Positions 54,811 through 63,900 of a stretch of 64,000 nucleotides of DNA are shown here, piece after piece. This DNA is from Acidimicrobiia bacterium. GTDB taxonomy: Bacteria > Acidobacteriota > Vicinamibacteria > Vicinamibacterales > SCN-69-37. The position numbers were made by a program, and so were the translations under genes. The stretch is from assembly GCA_016871335.1 (NCBI GenBank), contig VFZF01000004.1, forward strand, positions 62,001 to 126,000, written 5' to 3'. How positions within the stretch are numbered: position 1 is the first letter of the stretch; each line of letters starts with the position of its first letter. The notes beneath the pieces were generated by a model that worked only from the letters and a program-made list of their open reading frames with translations, searched no databases and had not been told where the DNA came from.

Positions 54811-56556
54811 ATGCGTGTGCGCACTCTCGCAGGTGTCGTTGTGTCTGCAGGCCTCGCGGCCGCGTCCGTCATGTCCATGGACGCGCAGCAGCAGTTTGTC
54901 TTGTCCTCCCAGGACCGCGCGAAACTCATCGCGGTCGATTTTTCTGCAGTCGGCGCCGACGGCCGCCCGATCACCGATCTTCGCGCTGACGAAGTCACGC
55001 TTCGGATTGACGGACGCACGCGGGCGATTCAGGCGCTTGAGTACGTGCCCGTGCAGGGCATTGGCGGCACCGACGCCGCGCTTCCCTACGGCAGCAACGT
55101 CGCGACGGTCACCGGCCGGTCCATCGTGCTGGCGGTCGACTTCGAGACCATTCGTGCCGGGCGGGAAGCCGCGCTCAAGGAACACATCAGCCACTTCGTG
55201 AAGTCGCTCCAGCCGACGGATCGGATCGCGCTGGTCACCGTGCCGTACGGCGGGGTCAAGGTGGACCTGACGACGGACCATGCGAAAGTGGCGCAGTCGA
55301 TCTCAATGCTGAGTGGCCAGTCGTCGAGCGGCGAGGCCGGATGTCTGGCGCGCGACACGCTGGTCTCACTGCGCGGCATGTTGAACGACCTGCGCGGCGG
55401 CGAAGGCCCGGTGACGGTGATCTTTGTCTCCGGCGGGATGGTCGGCCCGCAGGGCGTGTTGTCGATGCAGACGGGCGTGTCCATCGGCCGTTGCCAGCTG
55501 ACGCGGGAGAATTTTCAGCAGGTCGGCGCAGCGGCGGCCAACGCGCGCGCGCAGGTGTACATCGTGCAGCCGGATTTGTCGCAGGTCGGCGTCAACATCG
55601 CCGGCCTGGAACACCTCACCGGCGTCACCGGTGCCCCGTTGTGGCACCTGAGCGGCGTCGCCGACGGCGCGTTGTCGCGTGTCATCCGTGAAAGTGGCGG
55701 GTATTACCTCGCCCGTTTCTTTCCTGAGCCTGAAGAAACACAGGGGTCGGTACGCGGGCTCGGCCTGAGTGTGTCCCGTCCGGACGTCGTGCTTCGGGCG
55801 CGTCCGCAGATGACGGTGGAGCGGCCACAGAACCGGTTCGCGACCGCGGCGCCGGCGACCACCATCGCGATGATGAAGGAGTCAGTCACCTATCGCGACC
55901 TGCCGTTGCGCGTCACCGGCTTCACCTCGCGCGAAGCGGAACGCGGCGATGTGCGGGTGGTGGTGCTGTTTGACTCACCCGATCCGGCCGCCGTCCTCAA
56001 CGACGCGCTTGTCGGTCTCTTTGCGGAGAGCGGCAGGATGGTGGCCAGCCGGGTGCTGAAGGCCGACGAACTGCTGGGCGACCCGGTGGTCACGGCGTTG
56101 TCCGTGCCGGCCGGGACCTACCGCGTCCGGGTGGCGGCCGCCGAGGCCTCGGGACGAGGCGGGACCTCGGATTTCACGCTGGATGCCGGTCTGGCCGTCG
56201 CCGGCTCCCTGCAGCTCAGTGATCTTGTGCTCGGGCTGTCCCGCAATGGACAATTCCAACCACGGCTGGAGTTCGGCCCCGAGGCTTCAGCCATGGCGCA
56301 CCTGGAGATTTACGGGGGTCGCGAAGGTACGCAGGTTGGTGTGATGTTCGAAGTGGCGCGCACCATGAACGGTCCGGCGCTTGTGACCATGCCGGGCGCG
56401 TTTGCCGCGACCACCGAGGCCGACCGCTTCCTGGTGACCGCCGCGATTCCGATCGGTGCCCTTCCGGCCGGCGACTACGTAGTGCGTGCCACCGTCGCTG
56501 CGGAAAATCAGGCGGGTGGGCGCGTGGTGCGTCCGCTCCGCAAAGTGACTCGTTAA
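54811..56556 (+). CDS. Exported VWFA-related protein, tandem paralogue 2
   Basis: 581 residues, closely similar to paralogue 1 along its length (QQQFVLSSQDRAKLIAVDFS, LRADEVTLRIDGRTRAIQAL, the GGYYLARF segment, and the end GGRVVRPLRK). The VWFA-like strand is VLAVDFETIRAG, again lacking a classical DxSxS. Signal peptide 1-25. ATG 54811 follows TGAGGA, which overlaps the previous stop, so co-translation is likely. Confidence 0.85.
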   Translation: MRVRTLAGVVVSAGLAAASVMSMDAQQQFVLSSQDRAKLIAVDFSAVGADGRPITDLRADEVTLRIDGRTRAIQALEYVPVQGIGGTDAALPYGSNVATVTGRSIVLAVDFETIRAGREAALKEHISHFVKSLQPTDRIALVTVPYGGVKVDLTTDHAKVAQSISMLSGQSSSGEAGCLARDTLVSLRGMLNDLRGGEGPVTVIFVSGGMVGPQGVLSMQTGVSIGRCQLTRENFQQVGAAAANARAQVYIVQPDLSQVGVNIAGLEHLTGVTGAPLWHLSGVADGALSRVIRESGGYYLARFFPEPEETQGSVRGLGLSVSRPDVVLRARPQMTVERPQNRFATAAPATTIAMMKESVTYRDLPLRVTGFTSREAERGDVRVVVLFDSPDPAAVLNDALVGLFAESGRMVASRVLKADELLGDPVVTALSVPAGTYRVRVAAAEASGRGGTSDFTLDAGLAVAGSLQLSDLVLGLSRNGQFQPRLEFGPEASAMAHLEIYGGREGTQVGVMFEVARTMNGPALVTMPGAFAATTEADRFLVTAAIPIGALPAGDYVVRATVAAENQAGGRVVRPLRKVTR

Positions 56557-56581
56557 CTCGCCACACGAAGGCCCGGACCCT

Positions 56582-58327
56582 ATGACTCGACGCCCCCTGC
56601 AATCCCTGTTCACCCTGAAGAGCCTCCTTGCCGCCACGCTGGCCGTGACCGCAGCCACGTCCGGCCATGTGCTTCGTGCCGCTGACGCCTTCCAGGCTGC
56701 GGCCGCGGGTCCGGCCACGGTGGAATTCATCGCCCTGACGGCCGATGGCCAGCCGGTGACGGACCTGACCGCCGCGCAGATCACGCTGCGCGTCGGCAAC
56801 AAGGACCGCGCCATCTCCTCACTCGAGCTGGTGCGCTTCGGCGCGGAGACCCCCGCGTCGGCGTTGCCGATGCCGTTCGGCACCAACAGCATTGCGGATG
56901 CGGGCCGTACGTTCATGGCGATCATTGACGAAGAAACGCTGCGCCCGGGCCTCGAGGTTGGCGTGAAAGAGGCCCTGACGGACTTTGAAAAGGGTCTGGC
57001 GCCGAACGATCGTCTGGCGTTGTTTGCGATTCCGCGCGGCACCATTGCGTTGCCGCCGACTACCGACCGGGCCGCCTTCCGCTCGGCGCTGGACCGCGTG
57101 CAGGGCCGCGGCAAGGCCTCGATGACGGCCTCCGGGCGTCGCTGCCACACGCGCGACACGGTAACTGCGCTCGACTCGCTGCTTGGCGCGGCGGGCAACA
57201 CGGGCGGCGGACTCACGCCGGTGTTGTTCTTCACGACGGCGCTGGCCGGTGCAGCCGCCAGCACGGCGGCGATGGACAGCCCGGACGACTGCGTGGTGCA
57301 GCCGAGCCTGTATCAGCGCGTCGGCGTGTCTGCCGATGTCGCCAACGCGCAGTTTTTTGTGATTCGCTCTGAACAGAGTGATCGCACGGCGGCCGAGGGC
57401 ATCGAAAACCTCGTGGGCGTCACGGGCGGCCAGATGTTGTTCCTCACGGGCGAAGGTGGCGCGATGCCGCGCATCGCGCGTGAAACGCAGGCGTATTACA
57501 CCGCGACGTTCACGGCCGAGGGCAACGAACGGACAGGCACGAGCGCGCGTCTGGAAGTGCGCTCGGCGCGTCCTGACGTGACCATCCGCGCACGCGCCGG
57601 CGTCAACATTCCGCGCGCCGGCGCGGCGGCACCGACACCGGTGTCGATGCTGCGCGAACTCACAGTGCATCGCGGCTTTGGCCTGCGCGCGGTCGGCATT
57701 GCCTCGCGCAACGAAGATCCCAAAGCCGACATGAAAGTCTTCGCCCTCGCGGAGACCACCGACCCGTCGGTCAAGCTCAAGGCGGCGGCCGCCGCGTTGT
57801 ACGACCCGCTCGGCAAACTCGTCGCGCAGTGGACCGCGCGTCCGGAAGAGCTGCAGCGGTCGGTGCTGGCAGCGGCGATCCCCGCGCTGGCGGGCACCTA
57901 TCGGCTGCGTGTGGCCGCCGTGTCGACCGACAACCGCGCCGCGACGGCCGACTACGAAATGAAGGTGCTGACCACCGAGGCCGGCCCTGCCAAGCTCGGG
58001 GGCCTGATGATGGGCGCGGCCAGCGCCGGGGGCTTCGCGCCGCTGGTGACCATCACGACGGAGAAGGAAATCATCGCGGTGTTCGAACTGTATGGCCGCC
58101 CCGCCGGTCCGTTCGGCGCCATCGTCGAAATCCTCCCCGACCTGACGGCCAAGCCGCTCGCCTCCGCACCGCCGCAGCCCTCAGCGACGCCCATCCAGGA
58201 CAAGTTCATGTTCATGGCGACGCTGCCGGTGGGCGACCTGAAGCCAGGCGACTACATCCTGCGCGCGCAGCTGGCCTTTGAAGGCCAGCCGACCGGCACG
58301 CTGATGCAGACCATTCGCAAGCGGTAG
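56582..58327 (+). CDS. Exported VWFA-related protein, tandem paralogue 3
   Basis: 581 residues. The same architecture as its two neighbours but more diverged: signal peptide (about 1-34), ATVEFIALTADGQPVTDLTA, the VWFA strand FMAIIDEETLRPGLE, LAPNDRLALFAIPRG, and the end TLMQTIRKR. It starts 25 bp after paralogue 2. The gradient of similarity (1 and 2 close, 3 distant) suggests that the 1/2 duplication is the later one. Confidence 0.83.
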   Translation: MTRRPLQSLFTLKSLLAATLAVTAATSGHVLRAADAFQAAAAGPATVEFIALTADGQPVTDLTAAQITLRVGNKDRAISSLELVRFGAETPASALPMPFGTNSIADAGRTFMAIIDEETLRPGLEVGVKEALTDFEKGLAPNDRLALFAIPRGTIALPPTTDRAAFRSALDRVQGRGKASMTASGRRCHTRDTVTALDSLLGAAGNTGGGLTPVLFFTTALAGAAASTAAMDSPDDCVVQPSLYQRVGVSADVANAQFFVIRSEQSDRTAAEGIENLVGVTGGQMLFLTGEGGAMPRIARETQAYYTATFTAEGNERTGTSARLEVRSARPDVTIRARAGVNIPRAGAAAPTPVSMLRELTVHRGFGLRAVGIASRNEDPKADMKVFALAETTDPSVKLKAAAAALYDPLGKLVAQWTARPEELQRSVLAAAIPALAGTYRLRVAAVSTDNRAATADYEMKVLTTEAGPAKLGGLMMGAASAGGFAPLVTITTEKEIIAVFELYGRPAGPFGAIVEILPDLTAKPLASAPPQPSATPIQDKFMFMATLPVGDLKPGDYILRAQLAFEGQPTGTLMQTIRKR

Positions 58328-58339
58328 GCACCTTCGGAC

Positions 58340-58399
58340 AAAAAGGCGTCGGGTGCCTTTTTCGCCCATGAGAGCGAAAAAGGCACCCAACGCCTTTTT
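58340..58399. terminator. Bidirectional terminator between VWFA paralogue 3 and DUF922
   Basis: 26-bp arms (58340-58365 and 58374-58399) with one mismatch, core AAAAAGGCGTCGGGTGCCTT, loop of eight bases. Both ends carry A5/T5 runs, so it works as an intrinsic terminator in both directions. Confidence 0.9.
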
Positions 58400-58406
58400 G
58401 CATGTT

Positions 58407-59063
58407 TCACTCCGGCAGGTTCTTGAGCCAGGACTGGATGCGCGACTCCCAGAGCTGTTGCTGGCGCGAGTCGGTGCCGTGTCCTGTCTCGCGGTCGTAC
58501 TGACGCTGGATCTTCGCGTCCTCTTCCTGATACTTCGCGTAGATCGCCACACGTTCGGCGTCTGATCCGTCGCACGGTGATCGGCGCTCGCGCAACTCGA
58601 CCCGCAGACGCCGGGCCAGTACTTCGCTCAGATCAAAGTGCGCCTGTTCGTGACGGAGCGTGGACTCGGCGCGACGGTCCAGGATGTACGCAGTCTTCAC
58701 CCACGAGGTGTGCGGCAGGAACGTCGAGGTCACTCTGGACACCAGGCGATCACCTTCACACGCGGTGTTGAGCGACATCGCGTAGGCCGTCATCGCCACC
58801 GCCGCGCTCATCATGTCGGGCGGCCCCTGAAAATCCGCCCACGTCAGGCGCCGCTGCGGCGACCAGACAAACGGCTCGATCGCCACGCGGGGCTCGACAG
58901 ACTCCGACTGCACCGGTGCCACCGCGCCGGGCATCCGCGCGGGTGCCTGTGGCAGGCACGCGCCCGCCAGGAGCGCGCCAACCACCAGGAGGCCAAGGGC
59001 TTCAGCCCCTGGCTCGACGCGAGGGCTGAAGCCCTCGCGCTCCGAGTGCGTGCGCCACCACAT
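58407..59063 (-). CDS. DUF922 family putative lipoprotein with an HExxH-like motif
   Basis: 218 residues. DUF922 core with RLTWADFQGPP, YAMSLNT and LRHEQAHFDLSEVLARRL; HEQAHF is a zinc-protease-type HExxH motif typical of this family. The N-terminus has a lipobox-like LLAGAC (about 40), suggesting a lipoprotein. Residues about 7-24 (SEREGFSPRVEPGAEALG) are encoded by a GGGCTGAAGCCC repeat, so the repeat supplies the coding sequence between start codon and signal core. No better start is available downstream. The start lies 3 bases after the DUF2785 stop. Confidence 0.75.
   Translation of the reverse strand: MWWRTHSEREGFSPRVEPGAEALGLLVVGALLAGACLPQAPARMPGAVAPVQSESVEPRVAIEPFVWSPQRRLTWADFQGPPDMMSAAVAMTAYAMSLNTACEGDRLVSRVTSTFLPHTSWVKTAYILDRRAESTLRHEQAHFDLSEVLARRLRVELRERRSPCDGSDAERVAIYAKYQEEDAKIQRQYDRETGHGTDSRQQQLWESRIQSWLKNLPE
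58992..59045. repeat. GGGGCTGAAGCCCC-family repeats at the 5' end of the DUF922 gene
   Basis: Two copies, AGGGGCTGAAGCCCTTGG-like and GAGGGCTGAAGCCCTCGCG followed by CTCCGAG, read in frame on the minus strand near the start of the DUF922 gene. Confidence 0.85.
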
Positions 59064-59065
59064 GG

Positions 59066-60007
59066 CTACATGAATCCCTTCAGGCTCTCAAGCACCACCG
59101 CCCGCGCGCGGGTGATACCAGGGAGATCGCGCCGGTCTGTTGACAACATCGCAAACAACGACACGAGCAGGTCGCGGCGATTCTGCCCCGTGGCGAGCGT
59201 GGCCAACGTGGGCACCCCCGTCTGTCGCACCGGGGCCATCGTCGTCAGCCATGCCGCAAACGCGGCCTCGTCGAAATCCGGACGCCCGACGATCGACAGC
59301 ACCGCGCGCGCGAGCCGTTCGTCCTCGCCGTGGACGAGCGGTGTTGACACGGCCGCGAGTTTGTCGGCAATGGCCGTTAACACCACTGCCTGCTCCTGGG
59401 GCTGCAGGTGGCGGCCTCGCGCGAGACACTTCACGAGGTCGGCCGTGTGCGCCACCGAATGCAACCAGCCCAGCCGCGCATCAAAGCCGCGCACATCCTG
59501 TTCAGCCTTGAGGTAGGCGAGGCTTGAGGCAAGCAGTGTGCTGAACGCGTCGCGATCGAGGAACGGCGCCTCGGTGTCGAGGATGGCAAGCACACCGAGC
59601 GCCAGCGCGGAGAACGACCGCAACACGACCCCCTCGTCGCCCTGCTCTCCGATGCCCGCCTTGAGGTTGTCCTGCCACGACCTGAGCAGCCGCATGCGTT
59701 CTCCAACCGGCACAATGCGCTGCCGGTAGATCCAGGTCGCGAGCACCGAATACGCGATGTCATCGCGCAATTCGGGATCAGGCGACCCGAGCATCGTGTT
59801 CAACTCGCCGAGCAGAATCAGCAGCGGCACACCCGCGGGCGGCTTGAACTCATTCGTGATGACGCCCTGCCAGTAGGCCTTGTTGCGGACGCCTCCCTGC
59901 GCTGATGTGCCCTGGGCACACACGGGGCCTGCCGTGATGAGAAGCCCCAGCGCACAGAGCACGGGCATGACGAGGATGGATCGGCGTGGTAGCCTTCGCA
60001 ACAACAT
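59066..60007 (-). CDS. Exported DUF2785 family protein
   Basis: 313 residues: signal peptide (about 1-32) and a helical DUF2785 domain (LRDDIAYSVLATWIYR, FDARLGWLHSVAHTADLVKC, and the C-terminal helices). DUF2785 has no established function. ATG 60007 is chosen; ATG 60019 is an alternative. Both overlap the start of the divergent peptidase fragment, leaving no intergenic promoter. Three bases separate it from DUF922 downstream, so the two form an operon. Confidence 0.78.
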   Translation of the reverse strand: MLLRRLPRRSILVMPVLCALGLLITAGPVCAQGTSAQGGVRNKAYWQGVITNEFKPPAGVPLLILLGELNTMLGSPDPELRDDIAYSVLATWIYRQRIVPVGERMRLLRSWQDNLKAGIGEQGDEGVVLRSFSALALGVLAILDTEAPFLDRDAFSTLLASSLAYLKAEQDVRGFDARLGWLHSVAHTADLVKCLARGRHLQPQEQAVVLTAIADKLAAVSTPLVHGEDERLARAVLSIVGRPDFDEAAFAAWLTTMAPVRQTGVPTLATLATGQNRRDLLVSLFAMLSTDRRDLPGITRARAVVLESLKGFM

Positions 60008-60017
60008 GACAAGCCAC

Positions 60018-60791
60018 ATGTTGCCCCGAAACCGCGTCCGGCGGAACCTCTGCGTGGCGGCGCTCGCCGCGGCCACACTCGCGCCTGTGGCAGCCATTCA
60101 GCCGGACGTCACGGCGCCTGTGTGGGCCAAACCCGGACACTTCTGGTTCCGCAAGGCCGTGACCGGCGGTCATCTCTATTTCACGGTGGACGCCCAGCAC
60201 GGCGCGAAGGAGCCGCTCTTCGATCACCAGCGCCTGGCGATCGAACTCAATCTGCGAACCGGCTACGAATTCACGCCGCTCACGCTGCCCTTCGCCGATC
60301 CCGCCGCGCAGTTCGCTGTGCAGTACGACGGCAAAAACGCCTACATCCAGGAAGGCGCCATGGCCGTCGAGTTCACACTCGACGCGATGCACTGGCGCTG
60401 CGAACTGCAGATCAAGTGGGACTGGAACAAAGTACCGCCCACCGACTACGAGTGTTTGCCCAGGCGACCCGCGGAGGCTCGGCCGCCTGTAAACCCAGGC
60501 GGCCCTACTTCGGCACCACCTGTCACGTCCCCTGACGGCCGCTACGTCGTCGAGATTCGCGACCACAACGTGTGGCTGCGGCCACTCGTGACACGCGAAG
60601 CCCCACGCGCACTCACGACCGACGGCACGGCTGATTTTGCGTACGACGCCGGCTCATTGATGTGGTCCGCCGACTCGCAGACCGTCAGTGGTTATCGCAT
60701 TCACGCGGACGTCTGGCGTTCGGCCAGCATCTCGGCGTCTGTGAAGGGAATGGTGGAGAAGAGAGAGATGAAGATAAGGGCGAGTTATTGA
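60018..60791 (+). pseudogene. Truncated S9/DPP-IV-like peptidase (N-terminal fragment)
   Basis: 257 codons. After a signal peptide-like start the protein follows the N-terminal propeller of large S9 peptidases (FWFRKAVTGGHLYFTVDAQ, YECLPRRP, TSPDGRYVVEIRDHNVWLRP, MWSADSQTVSGYRIH) and then degenerates (SVKGMVEKREMKIRASY) and stops. The rest of the propeller and the whole hydrolase domain are missing. A repeat-derived segment (RPAEARPPVNPGGPTSA, 60469-60512) sits in the middle. The stop TGA is itself part of a TTGAGGA repeat. ATG 60006 is an alternative start. Confidence 0.7.
60469..60512. repeat. GGCCGCCTG...CAGGCGGCCC palindrome inside the S9 fragment
   Basis: CGGCCGCCTGTAAACCCAGG followed by CGGCCCTACTT. 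It is a variant of the GTAGGGCCCGCTGAA family, read in frame as a Pro/Gly-rich stretch. Confidence 0.7.
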
Positions 60792-60932
60792 GGATTTGGG
60801 ATTGAGGATTGAGGATTGTGCCCCAATCCTCAATCCCTCAATCCCTCAATCAATTTCGCAATCAGCAATTGACCGGCACCAGACGCCACAATTGCCAATC
60901 CTCACTCCTCCGTCCTCAATCCTCAATTGCTA
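60783..60932. repeat. TTGAGGA / TCAATCC repeat block
   Basis: Several copies of ATTGAGG on plus (60788-60815), then its complement CAATCCCT/CAATCCTC (60823-60930), forming a large imperfect inverted arrangement about 140 bp long. Its first unit provides the stop codon of the S9 fragment; its last unit ends five bases from the stop of the sortilin-like gene. No gene is seen in it. Confidence 0.85.
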
Positions 60933-63900
60933 TCAGCGCCCCGCCAGTCGATCGCTGACTGGAGCAACCTTCCCCGCGTTCGCTATATTAAACGCCGCGA
61001 CCTCCTTCATCAACGCCTCAAATGCCGCGCGGGCCGCGACCATTTCGCGAAGCCGGTCCTCGTAGACGCTCTTCGCCGCGTCCGTGGGCGCGTAGCCCTG
61101 ACCGCCGGCCACGTCGCCGCCGCTGCCGCCGATCTCCGACAGCAGCCAGACGAGATTCAGATAGAGCTTGTACTTCTCGACGTACCACTTGTCGTCGGAG
61201 TGCATCTCGGTGCGTGAGAGGAAGTGCAGCTCGGTGTCGTACATCTTCGTGTAGAGCGCCTCAAGTGCGCTGTCGACCTGACGGTTGGTGGCGTGAGTCT
61301 TGCGCAGATCTTCCACCTGCGCTCGCATGATCTCGATGCGGTTGATCTTGTCGACGACCTCATTGATGGTCTTCACCATGTCGACCTGCATCGATGCACT
61401 CTCAATCAGGTCATCGTCATCGGACGGCAACGTGACGTCGCGCCAGACTTCGAACGGCTGGGTTTGTGTCTGGCCGTTGTAGCTGAGCCGCACCTGATAC
61501 TTTCCTGGCGCCGCGCGGGGCTGCCAGCGCTGCGCACCGAGACCCCAGTGCGTCACCGGGCGCTCACGGCGCTCCCACCGTCCGGCTTCCCAGATGTAGG
61601 GATTGTCGGGAGGAATCGAACGCAACACCGGCTGATCCGGCATCGGATACAGGAGGTTCCACGTCGCGACGTTGGTCCCCTGCTGCGCCGTGACCTGACT
61701 GGTCGAGACCACCGTTCCACTTGAGTCGAGAATCTCCATCGTGAGTGGCCCGGTCGGCGCGGTCTTCATGACAAACGGGAACGTGGCCGTGCCCCCGGTG
61801 GCGGTGCGCGTCGCCGGTCGAGGCTTGTACATCTCGAATGCCGCCTGGCCACGCCCGACTTCGGGCTGTTCCAGCTGCCACACATCACGAAGGATCCAGA
61901 GGCCACGACCGTAGGTCGCGATCGCCACTTCAGCGGCGTTCTTCGGTACCTCAATCCAGTTCACCGGTGCGGCCGGCAGTTTGTCCTTGAACTGCGTCCA
62001 CGTGCGCCCGTCGTCGAGCGAGTAGAAAAACGCGTGGCCCGTGCCCGCGAAGATCATGCCCTTGCGGTTCGGGTTCTCCGCGATCGACAACGCGTAGTCG
62101 AGCGGATGCCCTTTCGGCAGTCCCGCATCGATCCGACGCCACGTCTGACCGAAGTCCTCCGTCTTGAAGAAATACGGATCGCGCTGATCGACCAGATGGT
62201 AGTCCACGGCCATGTACGCCGTGCCCGGATCAAAGTGCGATGCATCGATGCGACGGATGAGGCCCCACGGCGGCATCTGGATGTTCTTCGTCAGGTCGGT
62301 CCAGTCCTTGCCTTCGTTGCGGGAAATCCAGACCTTGCCGTCGTTGGTGCCGACCCACAACACACCCTTCTGCGTGCGCGAGGGCGCAATGGCCGCGATC
62401 GTCGCGCCATAGAACTGACCGAGGTTGTCGCCGACGACACCACCTGAGAAACGGATGCGGCTGGGATCCCCGGTGGAGAGATCGGGACTGATGACCTCCC
62501 ACGACTGGCCACGGTTGCGTGTGCGAAAGACGACCTGACAGCCGAAGTAGACCGAGTTGTCGAACCAGTCGATGGCGAGAGGCGGCGACCACTGACAGCG
62601 ATACTTCAGTCCGACGGGATCGTGATCGAGCGTGTGCATCCAAGGGCTGATCGACCGACGCAGACCTGACACTTCGTCGAAGGTCGCGACGTGCGCGGCA
62701 TAACAGGTGCCGAACACAAACCGATGGTTGTTCGGCTCCGGATAGGTGTAGCCGGACTCACACGACGGCATCGACTCCTGCGGTTGCGCGGGCGCCGCTG
62801 CCGCAGCACCACCGCGGCCACCTCCGCCACCGCCGCCTCGACCGCCCCCCGCAGGTGCCGCCGGGGCCGGAGGCGGAGGCGGTGCGTACGACGGCACATT
62901 CGCCGGCACAATCGGCCTCGCACTCGGAATGCGCATGCTGCCGTTGTCCTGACGACTCGCATACACAAAATACGGGCTCCGCTGATCGATCGTCACGCGA
63001 TACATCTGTCCAATGGGCAGCGACACGCTGGTGTTGCCTGTGGGATTCAGCGGCGATCCGTAAATGCCCATGCCGCCGTCGCCGGTGACGATGTAGTGGC
63101 TGGCCATGTCGGGCGTGGTATCCCACCAGATGTCGTGGCAATCGCCACAACCACCACCGCCACTTTCCCAGATCCTGCCGCCGTCGCGTGACCGCCACAA
63201 CGTGCTGTTCGCGATCAGCAAGTGGTCAGGGTCGTTGGGCGACACACGGATGCGGATGTAGTACCCCGCACGCCCGATAAGGCGACGGTCCCAGCTCACG
63301 TTCTGCCACACCCGCCCGCCATCGTCAGATCGCCACAACGAGCCCTGGGCTTCCGACTTGAGGCCTTTTACGCCGTCGGCGCCGGTTTGAATCAGCGCAT
63401 ACATGCGGTTGCCGTTGGACGGCGCGATCGCGACGTCGGTCTTGCCGTATGGTGACTCCGGCAGCCCGGGATGTGTCACCTTCGCGAACGTCTTGCCGTT
63501 ATCGCGCGAGATGTAGATGCCGCTGCCCATGCCGCCGCTTTCGAGGATGTGGGTCTGGAGGTAGATCTCCCACGTGCTGGCGATGACGATGTTGGGATCC
63601 TGCACGGACATCTGCAGCCCGGAGCAGCCGGTGTCTTCGTTTACAAACAACACGTGCTGCCAGGTACGTCCGCCATCTTCCGTGCGAAACACGCCGCGTT
63701 CCTTCTGGGGGCCGGTGGCGCGGCCGAGCGCACACACGAGCACCACGTTTTCGTTCGTCGGATGGACCACGATGGTGCCGATGCGTCCCGTCTCGGTGAG
63801 CCCCATCCGTGTCCACGTCTCGCCCGCGTCGATGGACTTGTAGATGCCGTCGCCCATCATGTCCATGTCGCGCACGGCCCACGCTTCGCCGGTGCCCGCC

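Noticed and set aside
52188-55019. Very long open frame (943 codons) on the minus strand across the TonB and VWFA genes
   Set aside because: Antisense shadow of GC-rich coding sequence: no domain, no signal, low-complexity Arg/Gly/His composition, and it runs across three well-supported plus-strand genes and a terminator.
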